The notes beneath the pieces are model-generated. The model had not been told where the DNA came from. It worked only from the letters and a program-made list of their open reading frames with translations, and searched no databases. A DNA stretch of 46,892 nt from Streptomyces nanshensis. GTDB taxonomy: Bacteria > Actinomycetota > Actinomycetes > Streptomycetales > Streptomycetaceae. Made by a program: the position numbers and the translations under genes. Shown here one piece after another: positions 31,649-40,070 of this stretch; position 1 is the first letter of the stretch; every line of letters begins with the position of its first letter. The stretch spans positions 1-46,892 of the forward strand of contig NZ_LJGW01000110.1 in NCBI RefSeq assembly GCF_001751255.1. Reading direction: 5' to 3'.

Positions 31649-32911
31649 ATGTCCTCCGATCCGGCGGTCGCACCGCTGCTGCGGCATGTCGACAGGGCGG
31701 CGTTCGCCGTCGCCCTGTCGGCGCGCCTGCGCGCGGGCGGAGTGCCGGTGGACCTCACCTCGACCGAGGTCTTCGTAGGGGCGCTCGCGGCCTCGCCGCC
31801 GCTGACCCGTACCGCGCTGTACTGGAGCGCGCGGATCTCCCTCGTCCGGGCGCACTCCGAACTGGCCCTGTTCGACCGGGTGTTCGCGGCCGTCTTCGAC
31901 GACGCCGTCCTGGAGATGGACCCGAACGCTCGGCGCGACAGCCTCGGCGGCACCCCGCACGCCGACGACTCCGGCGACTCACCGCCGGCCGTACCGCCGG
32001 AGTCCCCGTCCGCGGCGGGCCCCCTGCCGTGGGTGACGCGCCCCCAGGCCGTGGCGGGTTCGCGGGACGCGGACGGCTCCTTCGCGGTGCCCGAGCGGCT
32101 GCCCAGCGGGACGGACGCTCCGGTGGACACGCCGTTCGAGCAACTCTCCCCGGAGGAGACGGCGTTGCTGGGCCGATGGCTGGAGTCGGCCGTACGCGAC
32201 TGGCCGCTGCGGCGCTCCCGCCGCTTCACCAGCCGCGCGCCCGGCCGCCGTATCGCCTTCCGAGCGACCGTGGCCCGCTCCCGGCGCACCGGCTGGGAGC
32301 CGATGGAGCTGGTGCGGTCCGGGCCCGCCCGCAAGCCGCGGCGCGTGGTGATGGTGTGCGACGTCAGCAAGTCGATGCAGGCGCAGGCCACGGCGTATCT
32401 CCATCTGATGCGGGCGCTGGCGCGCACCGCGCACGCGGAGGTCTTCGCCTTCGGTACGTCGCTGACGCGGCTGACCGGCGCCCTCTCGCACCGCTCCGCG
32501 CAGACCGCCGTCGAGGAGGCCACGGCGAAGGTCACCGACCGCTTCGGCGGCACGAGGATCGCGGCCAGTCTCCGTACGCTGCTCACCTCGCACCACGGTG
32601 ACCGGCTGCGGGGAGCGGTCGTGATCATCGGCTCCGACGGCTGGGACTCCGACCCCCCGGAGGAGCTGAGCGCCGTCATGGCGTGGCTCAACCGCCGTGC
32701 GTACAAGGTGATCTGGATGAATCCGCGGGCCTCCGCCCCCGGGTTCGAACCGCGCGTCGCGGCGATGGCCGCGGCCCTGCCGCACTGCGATCTGCTGCTG
32801 CCCGCGGACACCTTCGGCTCGCTGGCCGCTGTGGTCGCCGAGATCTCCCGCAGCGCGGCCCCGGCCGCCGCGGGGCCCCGCCCGCGTCGTCATGCCGCGG
32901 CCGGACGCTAG
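31649..32911 (+). CDS. coxE: VWA-domain maturation protein CoxE
   Basis: A 420-aa CoxE-family protein. The N-terminal helical domain (AFAVALSARLRAGGVPVDLT) is followed by a variable Pro/Ser-rich insert. The von Willebrand A-like domain has MIDAS motif DVSKS (Asp238, Ser240, Ser242) in VVMVCDVSKSMQAQAT, with FAFGTSLTRLT and IIGSDGWDSDPPEELSAVM. It pairs with the MoxR ATPase CoxD in copper/sulfur insertion into CoxL. Its TAG stop (32909-32911) lies inside the CTAG at the left end of the inserted element, so the insertion left the reading frame complete. Confidence 0.92.
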   Translation: MSSDPAVAPLLRHVDRAAFAVALSARLRAGGVPVDLTSTEVFVGALAASPPLTRTALYWSARISLVRAHSELALFDRVFAAVFDDAVLEMDPNARRDSLGGTPHADDSGDSPPAVPPESPSAAGPLPWVTRPQAVAGSRDADGSFAVPERLPSGTDAPVDTPFEQLSPEETALLGRWLESAVRDWPLRRSRRFTSRAPGRRIAFRATVARSRRTGWEPMELVRSGPARKPRRVVMVCDVSKSMQAQATAYLHLMRALARTAHAEVFAFGTSLTRLTGALSHRSAQTAVEEATAKVTDRFGGTRIAASLRTLLTSHHGDRLRGAVVIIGSDGWDSDPPEELSAVMAWLNRRAYKVIWMNPRASAPGFEPRVAAMAAALPHCDLLLPADTFGSLAAVVAEISRSAAPAAAGPRPRRHAAAGR

Positions 32912-33145
32912 GGCGTGTCCGGAAAGTAGCGTCGTCGCCCTGCTGGGCAGGGCGGGGGCGCGGGGTCTGGTGCGTGCGATCGCAAGGCGGAGGTGGGGGC
33001 ACCACCCGGGCCGTCAGGCCCAGGGGGAGAGAGCGCAGCGTGCTGCGCCGACGATCGACAACGCTGGGGGCACCTCCCGCGAAGCGGGGGAGAGCGTGCG
33101 TGCCAGGGCCCGCACCCCAGACGGGACTTTCCGGACACGCCCTAG
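32908..33145. mobile_element. 238-bp MITE-like element with perfect 20-bp inverted termini
   Basis: The ends CTAGGGCGTGTCCGGAAAGT (32908-32927) and its exact complement (33126-33145) are perfect 20-bp inverted repeats. No transposase or long frame lies inside. CTAG at both ends suggests a duplicated TA or CTAG target, as for IS630- or some IS5-type transposases acting in trans. A second, decayed copy is at 1-162. An internal inverted segment (CACCTCCCGC / GCGGGGGAG, about 33070-33093) could form a hairpin and act as a terminator for the convergent genes. Each CTAG contains the stop codon of one flanking gene. Confidence 0.85.
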
Positions 33146-34101
33146 CTCCAGAGGGTCACATGGATCGCCGGGCGGAACCGTCCGGCGGTGACGCCCGCGC
33201 CGCGGAGCATCGCCTGGGTGGCGCGCGGCGTCGTGACGAACCGCGTCAGCTCGGCCGCCGCGGACGGTGCGCCCGATCCGCTGAGGGTCAGGATGTTCCA
33301 GGCGCCCTTGGCCTGGGTGTACGTGCCGGAGAGCGGCCGCAGATAGCCGCCCGCGATGTCCTGCGAGACGGCGAAGGCCACCGCCAGCGCGATGCCCTTG
33401 CCGCGCTTGGCCTCCTCGACGGCCGCCGCGTGGCTCTGGAAGATCTGCTGATGTGTCTCGGGGACGTTGATCTTGCGCAGCAGGGACGGTACGAGCCCGA
33501 CCCGGTCGGCCGCGGAGGGGCCCAACAGCCAGGTCTGCTCCCGGAGTTGACTGACGCTGGGCGAGGCGACCCCGCACAGCGGGTGGTCGGGGCTGACGAC
33601 CGCCATCACCTGGTAGTTGAGGAAGGGCGTACAGCTCACGGAGCCGTCGACCGTCCCCGGACGCGGCCCGATCGCGACGTCCACCTCGCGGGCGAGCAGC
33701 AGACCGGCGAACCGCTGCGGGCTGTGCTCGCTCAGCTCCACGTCCAGATCGTCGGCGCGGCTCGCGAACAGCTCGATGAGGCCGGGCGCCGCGTGCTCGG
33801 CGAAGAGGTTCGACGCGGCGATGCGCAGCATTCTCCGTCCGGCCCCCGCCTGGCTCACTTCGAGCACGGTGCGGGCCTGGAGCCCCAGCATCTCCGAGGC
33901 CCGGCTCGCCAGCCGCAGCCCGCCCGGTGTGAAGGCGAGCCCGGCTGCCGTACGCGTGAACAGCTTGTCGCCCAGCTCCTTGCGCAGATGTGCGATGTGC
34001 ATCGAGACCGCCGCCTCGGACACCGAGAGGTCGGCGGCGGCCTGCTTGACGGAGCTGAGACGGACGACGGCGGCGAACGCCCGAAGCTGTGTTGGCGTCA
34101 C
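33142..34101 (-). CDS. LysR-type regulator next to the cox operon, 319 aa
   Basis: The N-terminal helix-turn-helix reads TPTQLRAFAAVVRLSSVKQA then AADLSVSEAAVSMHIAHLRK and FTRTAAGLAFTPGG. The effector domain begins RMLRIAASNLFAEHAAPGLI. It resembles CbbR/CysB-like LysR proteins; mycobacterial CO dehydrogenase genes are controlled by a LysR protein (CutR), so a cox role is plausible though here it is convergent rather than divergent. The GTG at 34101 follows GGGAGG. Its stop TAG (complement of 33142-33144) is inside the right end of the inserted element. Confidence 0.85.
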   Translation of the reverse strand: MTPTQLRAFAAVVRLSSVKQAAADLSVSEAAVSMHIAHLRKELGDKLFTRTAAGLAFTPGGLRLASRASEMLGLQARTVLEVSQAGAGRRMLRIAASNLFAEHAAPGLIELFASRADDLDVELSEHSPQRFAGLLLAREVDVAIGPRPGTVDGSVSCTPFLNYQVMAVVSPDHPLCGVASPSVSQLREQTWLLGPSAADRVGLVPSLLRKINVPETHQQIFQSHAAAVEEAKRGKGIALAVAFAVSQDIAGGYLRPLSGTYTQAKGAWNILTLSGSGAPSAAAELTRFVTTPRATQAMLRGAGVTAGRFRPAIHVTLWS

Positions 34102-34270
34102 GCCAGTTCCTCCCGTTGAACGTGCGAAGCGCCCCTGACATGCGACGGAGCGGCCTGGTCATTTTCTCCCGAGCCCTCCGCGAAGGCCAGACCGCGACAG
34201 GTTTCTCCTGCGCCCGCCGCCGCGGGACGTGAGCGAGCCTCGTACGCGTGACGCGTGCGGCCGCTGTCTC

Positions 34271-34306
34271 TGCGGCCGTTACGCGTGCGGCCGTTACGCG
34301 TGCGGC
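34271..34306. repeat. 15-bp tandem repeat overlapping a gene end
   Basis: Two perfect units of TGCGGCCGTTACGCG (34271-34285, 34286-34300) plus 6 bases of a third. The second unit contains the TAA stop of the universal stress protein gene. Likely replication slippage. Confidence 0.65.
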
Positions 34307-35289
34307 ACGACCGCGACGGGAGTACGGACGTGATGCACGACGGCGTGGGCGACGGGCCCGATGTGGGTGCCGAGGCGCTGCTGCCGGATGCGGCGCCCGA
34401 CCACGAGCAGCGACGCGTCCTCCGCGGCCTCCTTGAGGATCTCCTGCGCGCGGCCCGGGACGGCGGCGCGGACCACGTCGACGTCCGGGAACTTCTCGTG
34501 CCACGGCCCGAGCGCGTCCCTCAGCATCCGCGTCTCCTCGGCCTGCATCTGCTCGGTGATCTCCATGCCGACCGGATAGGACGGCGTGGAGCCCAGCGCC
34601 GGCGGCAGATGCCAGCCGTGCAGGACGCGCAGCCGCCGGGCGTGCAGGGACGCCGCGCGGAAGGCGAAGTCGATCAACGCGTCGCAGGGACGGCCCAGAT
34701 CGAGCCCGAGGACGATGTCGCCGACGGCCGCGGTGGTGGGGCTCGCGTCGCGGGCGGTGTGCCGCGCGCGGTACGGCCCGTCCGCCGCGCTCTCCGCGTC
34801 CGCCGCCTCCCGGGCGTCCTGAACGTCCTCGGCGCCGGTGCCGTCCATACCGTCCGTGCCGTCCTCGTCCGGCTCCGCCCGCACCAGGACGACCGGACAC
34901 ACGGCGTGCGCCACCGTCCCCAGCGCGGTCGAGCCCATCACATACCCGACGGCTCCGCTGAGCCCGCGGGAGCCCAGCACCAGCAGCCCGGTGCGGTGCG
35001 AGAGGCCGGTGAGCACGCGGGACGGGCGCCCCGCGACCATCGTGATCGTCGTCCGCAGCTCCGGGTGACGCCGGGCCAGCTCCTCGGCCACCTCGCCGGT
35101 GATCTTCTCGGAGAGCTCCAGCTCCACCTGGTCCTCGACGACGATGGGCGAGGAGGGATACGCCCCGGTCTCCCGTACCTGGACCAGTTCCAGGGAAGCG
35201 TCCCTGGCCAGCGCCTCACGGGCCGCCCAGCCCGCCGCCGCGAGGCTCTCCCGTGTGCCGTCCAGACCGACCGCGACACCTCCGGACAT
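34294..35289 (-). CDS. Universal stress protein, two UspA domains, 331 aa
   Basis: Tandem UspA domains. Domain 1 starts VAVGLDGTRESLAAAGWAAR and carries an ATP-binding loop GSRGLSGAVGYVMGSTALGT. Domain 2 starts about residue 170 (DIVLGLDLGRPCDALIDFAF), with a changed loop GRRIRQQRLGTHIGPVAHAV, so it may not bind ATP. Between them is an acidic linker (EPDEDGTDGMDGTGAEDVQD). Such proteins act in starvation, hypoxia and persistence. ATG at 35289; last gene of the minus-strand CBS-CBS-Usp run. Confidence 0.9.
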   Translation of the reverse strand: MSGGVAVGLDGTRESLAAAGWAAREALARDASLELVQVRETGAYPSSPIVVEDQVELELSEKITGEVAEELARRHPELRTTITMVAGRPSRVLTGLSHRTGLLVLGSRGLSGAVGYVMGSTALGTVAHAVCPVVLVRAEPDEDGTDGMDGTGAEDVQDAREAADAESAADGPYRARHTARDASPTTAAVGDIVLGLDLGRPCDALIDFAFRAASLHARRLRVLHGWHLPPALGSTPSYPVGMEITEQMQAEETRMLRDALGPWHEKFPDVDVVRAAVPGRAQEILKEAAEDASLLVVGRRIRQQRLGTHIGPVAHAVVHHVRTPVAVVPHA

Positions 35290-35325
35290 GACCTCTGCCT
35301 CTCTTCCCTTCCGCCTCTGCTTCCA

Positions 35326-35361
35326 CCTGTTCCGCCTGTTCCGCCTGTTCCGCCTGTTCCG
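35326..35361. repeat. Four perfect 9-bp tandem repeats before the Usp gene
   Basis: CCTGTTCCG is repeated four times without a gap, in the 93-bp space between the CBS-BON stop (35383) and the Usp start (35289). On the transcribed strand it reads CGGAACAGG x4. Repeat number could vary between strains and alter Usp translation. Confidence 0.8.
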
Positions 35362-35382
35362 TCTCGTCAGGCCGCTCTGTGA

Positions 35383-36036
35383 TCAGGCCGCTCTCGGCGT
35401 GGTGTCCAGATGGCTGCGCACCTTGACCACGCCGTCCACGCTCTGCACCAACCGCTCGACGACCGGGACGAGATGGGGCTGTTCCACCTCGCCGCGCAGC
35501 GTCACACAGCCGTCCCTGACCTGTACGTTCAACTGCCGCGCCGCCAGGCCGAGCGTCCGCTCCAGCACGTCGCGGGTGATCTCCTCCTGGATCGCGGAGT
35601 CCCGGCGCAGAAAGACGCGCAGCAGGTCCGCGCGGCTGAGGATGCCGACGAGGCGGCCCGCCTCGTTCACCACGGGCAGCCGCTTGACGTGCCCGTCCGC
35701 CATCACACGGGCCGCCTCCACCACGTTCCACTCGGGACGGGCGACGACGGCGGGGCTGGTCATCAACTCGTCCGCGGTGGCGGCCTCGCCGGGCGTACGG
35801 CTGCCGGCCCGTGGCTCGTGCGCGGGGAGCAGGCCCGCCGGGTCGGGCTGCCCGGCCTGCTTGCCGACCAGGTCGGCCTCGGAGACCACGCCCACCGGGT
35901 GCTCGTCCTCGTCGACCACCGGGAGGGCCGTGACGTCGTTGTCCGCCATGACGCGGGCGATCTTCTTGAACGTGGCGTCGTCGCGCACCCGCACCACGGC
36001 CCGCGTCATCAGGTCGTTGACAGTCCGGTGTTCCAT
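35383..36036 (-). CDS. CBS-pair protein with C-terminal BON domain, 217 aa
   Basis: Two CBS motifs: TVNDLMTRAVVRVRDDATFK with VVDEDEHPVGVVSEADLVG, and ADELMTSPAVVARPEWNVVE with VKRLPVVNEAGRLVGILSRA. A BON domain follows (LNVQVRDGCVTLRGEVEQPH and LVQSVDGVVKVRSHLDT). CBS pairs sense adenine nucleotides; BON domains contact membranes or other proteins. The ATG at 36036 (MEHRTVNDL) begins exactly at the first CBS motif. It is a paralogue of the next gene, in the same order and strand. Confidence 0.88.
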   Translation of the reverse strand: MEHRTVNDLMTRAVVRVRDDATFKKIARVMADNDVTALPVVDEDEHPVGVVSEADLVGKQAGQPDPAGLLPAHEPRAGSRTPGEAATADELMTSPAVVARPEWNVVEAARVMADGHVKRLPVVNEAGRLVGILSRADLLRVFLRRDSAIQEEITRDVLERTLGLAARQLNVQVRDGCVTLRGEVEQPHLVPVVERLVQSVDGVVKVRSHLDTTPRAA

Positions 36037-36156
36037 CAGAGGTCTCCCTCGGTTCGTACCCGTGCCTCTCAACGGTCCGCCCACGGGCGGGAGTCCGCAC
36101 GGCCACCGTCAGCGGGGGCCTGGCCGGCACCGGCTCCCGGGCACCGCTCCGGCCGC

Positions 36157-36861
36157 TCAGTCCAGGTCGAAGTCCACGTCCACGACGCCTTCGACCGAAC
36201 GGATGAGCCGGGCGGCGACGGGCACGAGCGAGCGGTCGTCCAGCGTGCCGCGCACCGTGGCCAGGCCCTCGTCGACCTGGACGCGCAGCGTGGGCGCAGC
36301 GTCCGGCAGCAGACCCAGCACCTCCTGCCGGATCTCCTCCGCGATCTCCTCGTCGCTGCGCAGGAACACCTTCAGCAGGTCGCTGCGGCTGACGATGCCG
36401 ACCAGCCGTCCCGCGCCGTCCACCACGGGCAGCCGCTTGACGCCCTTCCACGCCATGATCCGCGCGGCCTCGGTGACCCGCGCGTCCTGGTGGACGGAGA
36501 TCGCCGGGGTGCTCATCATCTCCCCGGCCGTGAGGGCTCCCGACTTCAGCAGCCGCTCCATGCGTTCGCGCGGCTCGTTCAAGTTCGGGACGCCGTCGCG
36601 GTACTCCTCCTTGGCCAGCAGGTCCGCCTCCGTCACGACCCCGATGACGCGGCCGTCGGCCTCCACCACGGGCATGCCGCTCACACGCCACTCGTGCATG
36701 TTCTCGGCGACGTCCTTGAACGTGGCCTGCCGTCCCACCGCGACGACGGTGTGCGTCATGACGTCGGCGACGGCGCGCAGGGACGCTCCGTCCGCCCGGT
36801 CCTGCCGGTGCGCGCCCGCGGCCCGCCGGTCGCGGTCGCGTACGTCCCCTCGGTGCGCCAT
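36157..36861 (-). CDS. CBS-pair protein with C-terminal BON domain, 234 aa
   Basis: Same architecture as the downstream paralogue: VADVMTHTVVAVGRQATFKD with ADGRVIGVVTEADLLAKEEY, then AGEMMSTPAISVHQDARVTE with VKRLPVVDGAGRLVGIVSRS, then BON (LRVQVDEGLATVRGTLDDRS). It has an extra 30-residue basic N-terminus (RGDVRDRDRRAAGAHRQDR). The ATG at 36861 is preceded by GAAGGGGG. First gene of the minus-strand stress run, divergent from hsp20. Confidence 0.88.
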   Translation of the reverse strand: MAHRGDVRDRDRRAAGAHRQDRADGASLRAVADVMTHTVVAVGRQATFKDVAENMHEWRVSGMPVVEADGRVIGVVTEADLLAKEEYRDGVPNLNEPRERMERLLKSGALTAGEMMSTPAISVHQDARVTEAARIMAWKGVKRLPVVDGAGRLVGIVSRSDLLKVFLRSDEEIAEEIRQEVLGLLPDAAPTLRVQVDEGLATVRGTLDDRSLVPVAARLIRSVEGVVDVDFDLD

Positions 36862-36927
36862 GTCGGCCCCCTTCTCCGGGATGTGTGCGGTTCCGGGCCG
36901 GGCCGAGTGGTACGGCCCGCATCTCCA

Positions 36928-36993
36928 GGGTCCAAGGCCCGAGCGTGCCCGGCCAGCTCCGAAGGTCCCTCCACGGGGAGGGCCGATGGTCCC
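36928..36993. promoter_or_regulatory. Cluster of DevR/OsdR-like palindromes in the stress-gene divergent region
   Basis: The 328-bp gap 36862-37189 has no gene. It contains GGGTCCAAGGCCC (36928-36940), AGCTCCGAAGGTCCC (complement GGGACCTTCGGAGCT, near 36955-36969), and GGGCCGATGGTCCC (36980-36993, complement GGGACCATCGGCCC). All share GGGaCC/GGcCC half-sites like those of DosR/DevR-family (OsdR) operators. A hairpin CCCTCC-ACGG-GGAGGG lies at 36967-36982. The remainder up to 37189 shows only repeats of GTACGGG type and the hsp20 ribosome site. Confidence 0.45.
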
Positions 36994-37189
36994 GGTACGG
37001 GAGCGGGACGGCGACGCGGAGCCGGACGGACGGGGCCCGCCGGATCCGTACGGGGGCGGGTGGGCCGCGTCCGGCGGGACCGTACGTCCCCGTCACCGGC
37101 CCGTCCGGCCCTCGTACCGCTCGTCCCTCGGGCCCGACCCTGGATGGCGACCCGACGTCACTCCGAGAGGAACCGCGAGAGGAGCGGAC

Positions 37190-37621
37190 ATGCCTGCACC
37201 AGTGGAACGCCGGCACACCGGAGCCACGCTCCCCGACCTGTTCGACTGGATGATCCCGGACTTCCCCGCCGTGCCGACGCTGCGCTCCGGCGCCCACACC
37301 ATCCGCGTCGAAGAGGGCATGACGGACGGCGAGTTCACGCTCAGGGCCGAGCTGCCGGGCATCGATCCCGACCGGGACGTGGACATCACGGTCGAGGGCG
37401 ACATGCTGACGATCAAGGCCGAACGGACCGAGAGGGCCGGGGACAAGGGCCACTCCGAGTTCCACTACGGGGCGATGGCCCGGGCCGTGCGGCTGCCCGC
37501 GGGCGCCCGTACGGACGACGCCGCGGCGGACTACGAGGACGGCATCCTCACGGTGACGGTGCCCGTCGCCGAGCCCGGTTCCGAGGCGCGGAACATCTCC
37601 GTACGGCGGCCCTCCGGCTGA
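37190..37621 (+). CDS. Hsp20/alpha-crystallin small heat-shock protein, 143 aa
   Basis: An ATP-independent holdase. The alpha-crystallin domain begins TIRVEEGMTDGEFTLRAELP and includes DPDRDVDITVEGDMLTIKAE, FHYGAMARAVRLPAGA and YEDGILTVTVPVAEP. The I-x-I/V tail lies near ISVRR. N-terminal DLFDWMIPDFPAVPTL is typical of the actinobacterial Acr/HspX-like group induced in hypoxia. The ATG at 37190 has GAGAGGAG upstream. It forms an operon with the following Usp gene, 35 bp apart. Confidence 0.9.
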   Translation: MPAPVERRHTGATLPDLFDWMIPDFPAVPTLRSGAHTIRVEEGMTDGEFTLRAELPGIDPDRDVDITVEGDMLTIKAERTERAGDKGHSEFHYGAMARAVRLPAGARTDDAAADYEDGILTVTVPVAEPGSEARNISVRRPSG

Positions 37622-37656
37622 GACCGGGGCAGCAGCGAGACGAGAGGAGCGTGGCG

Positions 37657-38550
37657 GTGGAGACGAGCAGCAACGATGTCGTCGTCGGCGTGGACGGATC
37701 CCCTTCGAGCCTCGACGCCGCCGCGCACGCGGCCGGTGAGGCGGCGCTGCACGGGGTCGGCCTGCAGGTGGTGCACGTCCTCAACTGGCCCTCCGCCCCG
37801 CTTCTTTCGGGCGCCGCGCTGGCCGGCTCCGTGACGGAGGCGCTCGTCGACGAGGCGGAGGGGTACGTCGGCGAGGCGGTCGAGCGGGCCCGGTCCGCCG
37901 AGCCCGGGATCGAGGTGACCGGCTCCGTCGTACAGGGCGAGCCGCTGCCCGTACTGGGCCGGCTCTCGCGTACGGCGACGCTGATGGTCGTCGGCAGCAG
38001 GGGGCTGGGCAGCTTCGCGGGGATGCTGCTGGGCTCGGTCGCGGTGCATCTGGCGGCGCACGCCCGCTGTCCCGTACTGGTGCTGCGCGGTCGGCCGGAG
38101 CCCGCCGGGCCGGTGATGGTCGGCGTGGACGGCTCCCCCGCGAACCGCTGCGCGATCGACTTCGCCTTCGCCGAGGCGTCGCTGCGCGGGGCGGATCTGA
38201 TGGCGGCACATGTGTGGTCCGAGTGGTCGGCGCCGCCGGTTCCGCCGCGGGACCCCTCGGAGGCGTACGCGCGCAAACCCGGTGAACTCCGGGACGAGGA
38301 GGAGGCGTTGCTCTCCGAGGCGCTGTCCGGGCTGGGCGAGCGGTACCCCGATGTACGCGCGGAGCGGCACGTCGTACGCGGCCGCGTCCGCGAGAGCCTC
38401 ATCGACGCGAGCAAGGGCGCGCGCATGCTGGTCGTCGGGGCGCGGGGCCTCGGCGGCTTCACGGGGATGCTGCTGGGCTCCGTCAGCCAGGCGGCGCTGC
38501 ACCACGCGCACTGCCCGGTCGTGGTGGTACCGGCGGAGGACGGTCACTGA
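37657..38550 (+). CDS. Universal stress protein, two UspA domains, 297 aa
   Basis: Tandem UspA domains, both with intact ATP-binding loops: GSRGLGSFAGMLLGSVAVHL and GARGLGGFTGMLLGSVSQAA. Domain starts are VVVGVDGSPSSLDAAAHAAG and VMVGVDGSPANRCAIDFAF. GTG at 37657 is chosen because AGAGGAG stands 7 bases before it; GTG at 37651 is too close. Unlike the Usp at 34294, neither domain is degenerate. Co-transcription with hsp20 is likely. Confidence 0.9.
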   Translation: METSSNDVVVGVDGSPSSLDAAAHAAGEAALHGVGLQVVHVLNWPSAPLLSGAALAGSVTEALVDEAEGYVGEAVERARSAEPGIEVTGSVVQGEPLPVLGRLSRTATLMVVGSRGLGSFAGMLLGSVAVHLAAHARCPVLVLRGRPEPAGPVMVGVDGSPANRCAIDFAFAEASLRGADLMAAHVWSEWSAPPVPPRDPSEAYARKPGELRDEEEALLSEALSGLGERYPDVRAERHVVRGRVRESLIDASKGARMLVVGARGLGGFTGMLLGSVSQAALHHAHCPVVVVPAEDGH

Positions 38551-38755
38551 GGCGCTGGACGGTCACTGAGGCGCTGAGCGGTCGGCCCGAAGGCGGCTCC
38601 CCGGCTCCCGGGCGCCGCCTGCCGACGCACCTACGCGCCCGGGCCCGAACCGGGGAGGCACGGGACCGGCCCCGTCATCCGGTCTGCCCGGCACCTCGGC
38701 TTGCCCCAACCGCCCTCGCGGGCACCGGACTTCGCAGCGCCGGTGGCGCCGCCCG

Positions 38756-39135
38756 TCAGAGTCCGACCAGCGCCATGACGTGGCCCGGCTCGAACGTGCC
38801 GAGGGCACCGTCGGCGCCGTACCCCACGGCGGTCGCCAGCACCGCCACCGCGGTGAGCACGAGCACCCGGCGGCGCTGTGCCGGGGAGGCGGGCCGCTCG
38901 CAGACGCGGCCGGTCTCCCCGAAGTGGGCAGAAAGCGCAGCAGGGCGTCCTCGTCCGCTCCGACGGCGGCGGCCAGTTGGGATGTCGTACGGGGGCCCTC
39001 GGCCAGGTGCTCGGCCAGCCCGAGCCGGGCCGCCGCTCCCACGATCTGGGAGGCCATGTAGCCGCGGGCCAGGCGCATCAGCTCCTGGGCGGGCGGTACG
39101 CCTGATTCGTCCGTGCCCCACGAGGTCTCAGCCAT
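38756..39135 (-). pseudogene. Truncated, frame-disrupted O-methyltransferase-like gene
   Basis: From the ATG at 39135 the protein reads MAETSWGTDESGVPPAQELM then LARGYMASQIVGAAARLGLA and LAAAVGADEDALLRFL. This is the dimerisation/winged-helix start of SAM-dependent O-methyltransferases. After about 75 codons the frame becomes non-protein-like. A different frame then continues as RVLVLTAVAVLATAVGYGAD and TFEPGHVMALVGL to a stop near 38756. The SAM-binding domain is absent. A deletion with frameshift is the simplest explanation. Confidence 0.6.
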
Positions 39136-39323
39136 CGTCGGTGTTCCCCTCTGTCGTCGGTACTCCTGCGTGCGGAAGCCGGGGAGGCCAACTGCACGCT
39201 GCCGTCCGTCACTAGAGAGGGGGTCGAATGCGGGTACGGCCGTCGTCACGGCCGCCCGTCAGAAGGGCCGGGGAGAGGCGGACCGGGGCGGGCGCCCCGT
39301 CACACGCGGCCCGGGATACTCGG

Positions 39324-40061
39324 TCAGACGCCGCCGGTGCCGCCGCCCGCGTCGGACACCGCGCCGGGGGCCGGGTCCGCGCCGGTCTCCGCGGCCGCCG
39401 GGCCGCCCGGGGTGGCCAGCCCCGACTCGTAGGCGATGACGACGAGTTGGGCGCGGTCACGGGCGCCGAGCTTCGTCATCGTCCGGCTCACATGGGTCTT
39501 GGCGGTGGTGGGACTGATCGTCAGGTGCTCCGCGATCTCGTCGTTGCTCAGTCCGGCGGCGACCAGCGTCATCACCTCCCGCTCCCGGTCGGTGAGGGGG
39601 TCCAGCACCGGTACGGAACGCGGACGCAGCGGCGGGCTGGCCACGAACTCCTCGATGAGCCGCCGCGTGACCACGGGCGAGAGCAGCGCCTCGCCGCCCG
39701 CGACGACCCGTACGGACTGCAGCAGTTCGGCGGGCTCCATGTCCTTGACCATGAAGCCGCTCGCCCCGGCCCGCAGCGCGGCGAAGACGTACTCGTCGAC
39801 GGCGTAGTTGGTGAGCATCACCACGCGCACGGAGGCCAGTTCGGGCAGCGCGCTGATCCTGCGGGTGGCCTGGATGCCGTCGAGCTGCGGCATCCGCACG
39901 TCCATCAGCGCGATGTCGGGCCGGTGTTCCAGCGCGAGCCGTACGGCCTCCTCGCCGTCGCGGGCCTCGGCGACCACGCGGATGTCGTCCTCCGAGTCCA
40001 GCAGCGCGCGGAAGCCCGCCCGGATCAGCATCTGGTCGTCGGCCAGCAGTACGTCGATCAC
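39324..40061 (-). CDS. NarL/FixJ-family response regulator, 245 aa
   Basis: The receiver domain starts IDVLLADDQMLIRAGFRALL; the phosphoacceptor Asp is in IALMDVRMPQLDG and the conserved Lys in FMVKDMEPAELL. The LuxR-type helix-turn-helix is LTDREREVMTLVAAGLSNDE and IAEHLTISPTTAKTHVSRTM. A Gly/Ala/Pro-rich tail follows. The GTG at 40061 is 9 bp after the kinase stop, so kinase and regulator are co-transcribed. Target likely includes the divergent MMPL gene (inference from position). Confidence 0.92.
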   Translation of the reverse strand: MIDVLLADDQMLIRAGFRALLDSEDDIRVVAEARDGEEAVRLALEHRPDIALMDVRMPQLDGIQATRRISALPELASVRVVMLTNYAVDEYVFAALRAGASGFMVKDMEPAELLQSVRVVAGGEALLSPVVTRRLIEEFVASPPLRPRSVPVLDPLTDREREVMTLVAAGLSNDEIAEHLTISPTTAKTHVSRTMTKLGARDRAQLVVIAYESGLATPGGPAAAETGADPAPGAVSDAGGGTGGV

Positions 40062-40070
40062 GCTCAGCCC

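Noticed and set aside
37190..37621. HAIR/HrcA-type operator before hsp20
   Set aside because: I could not find a CTTGAGT-N7-ACTCAAG or CIRCE-like repeat upstream; only GGACC-type palindromes are present.
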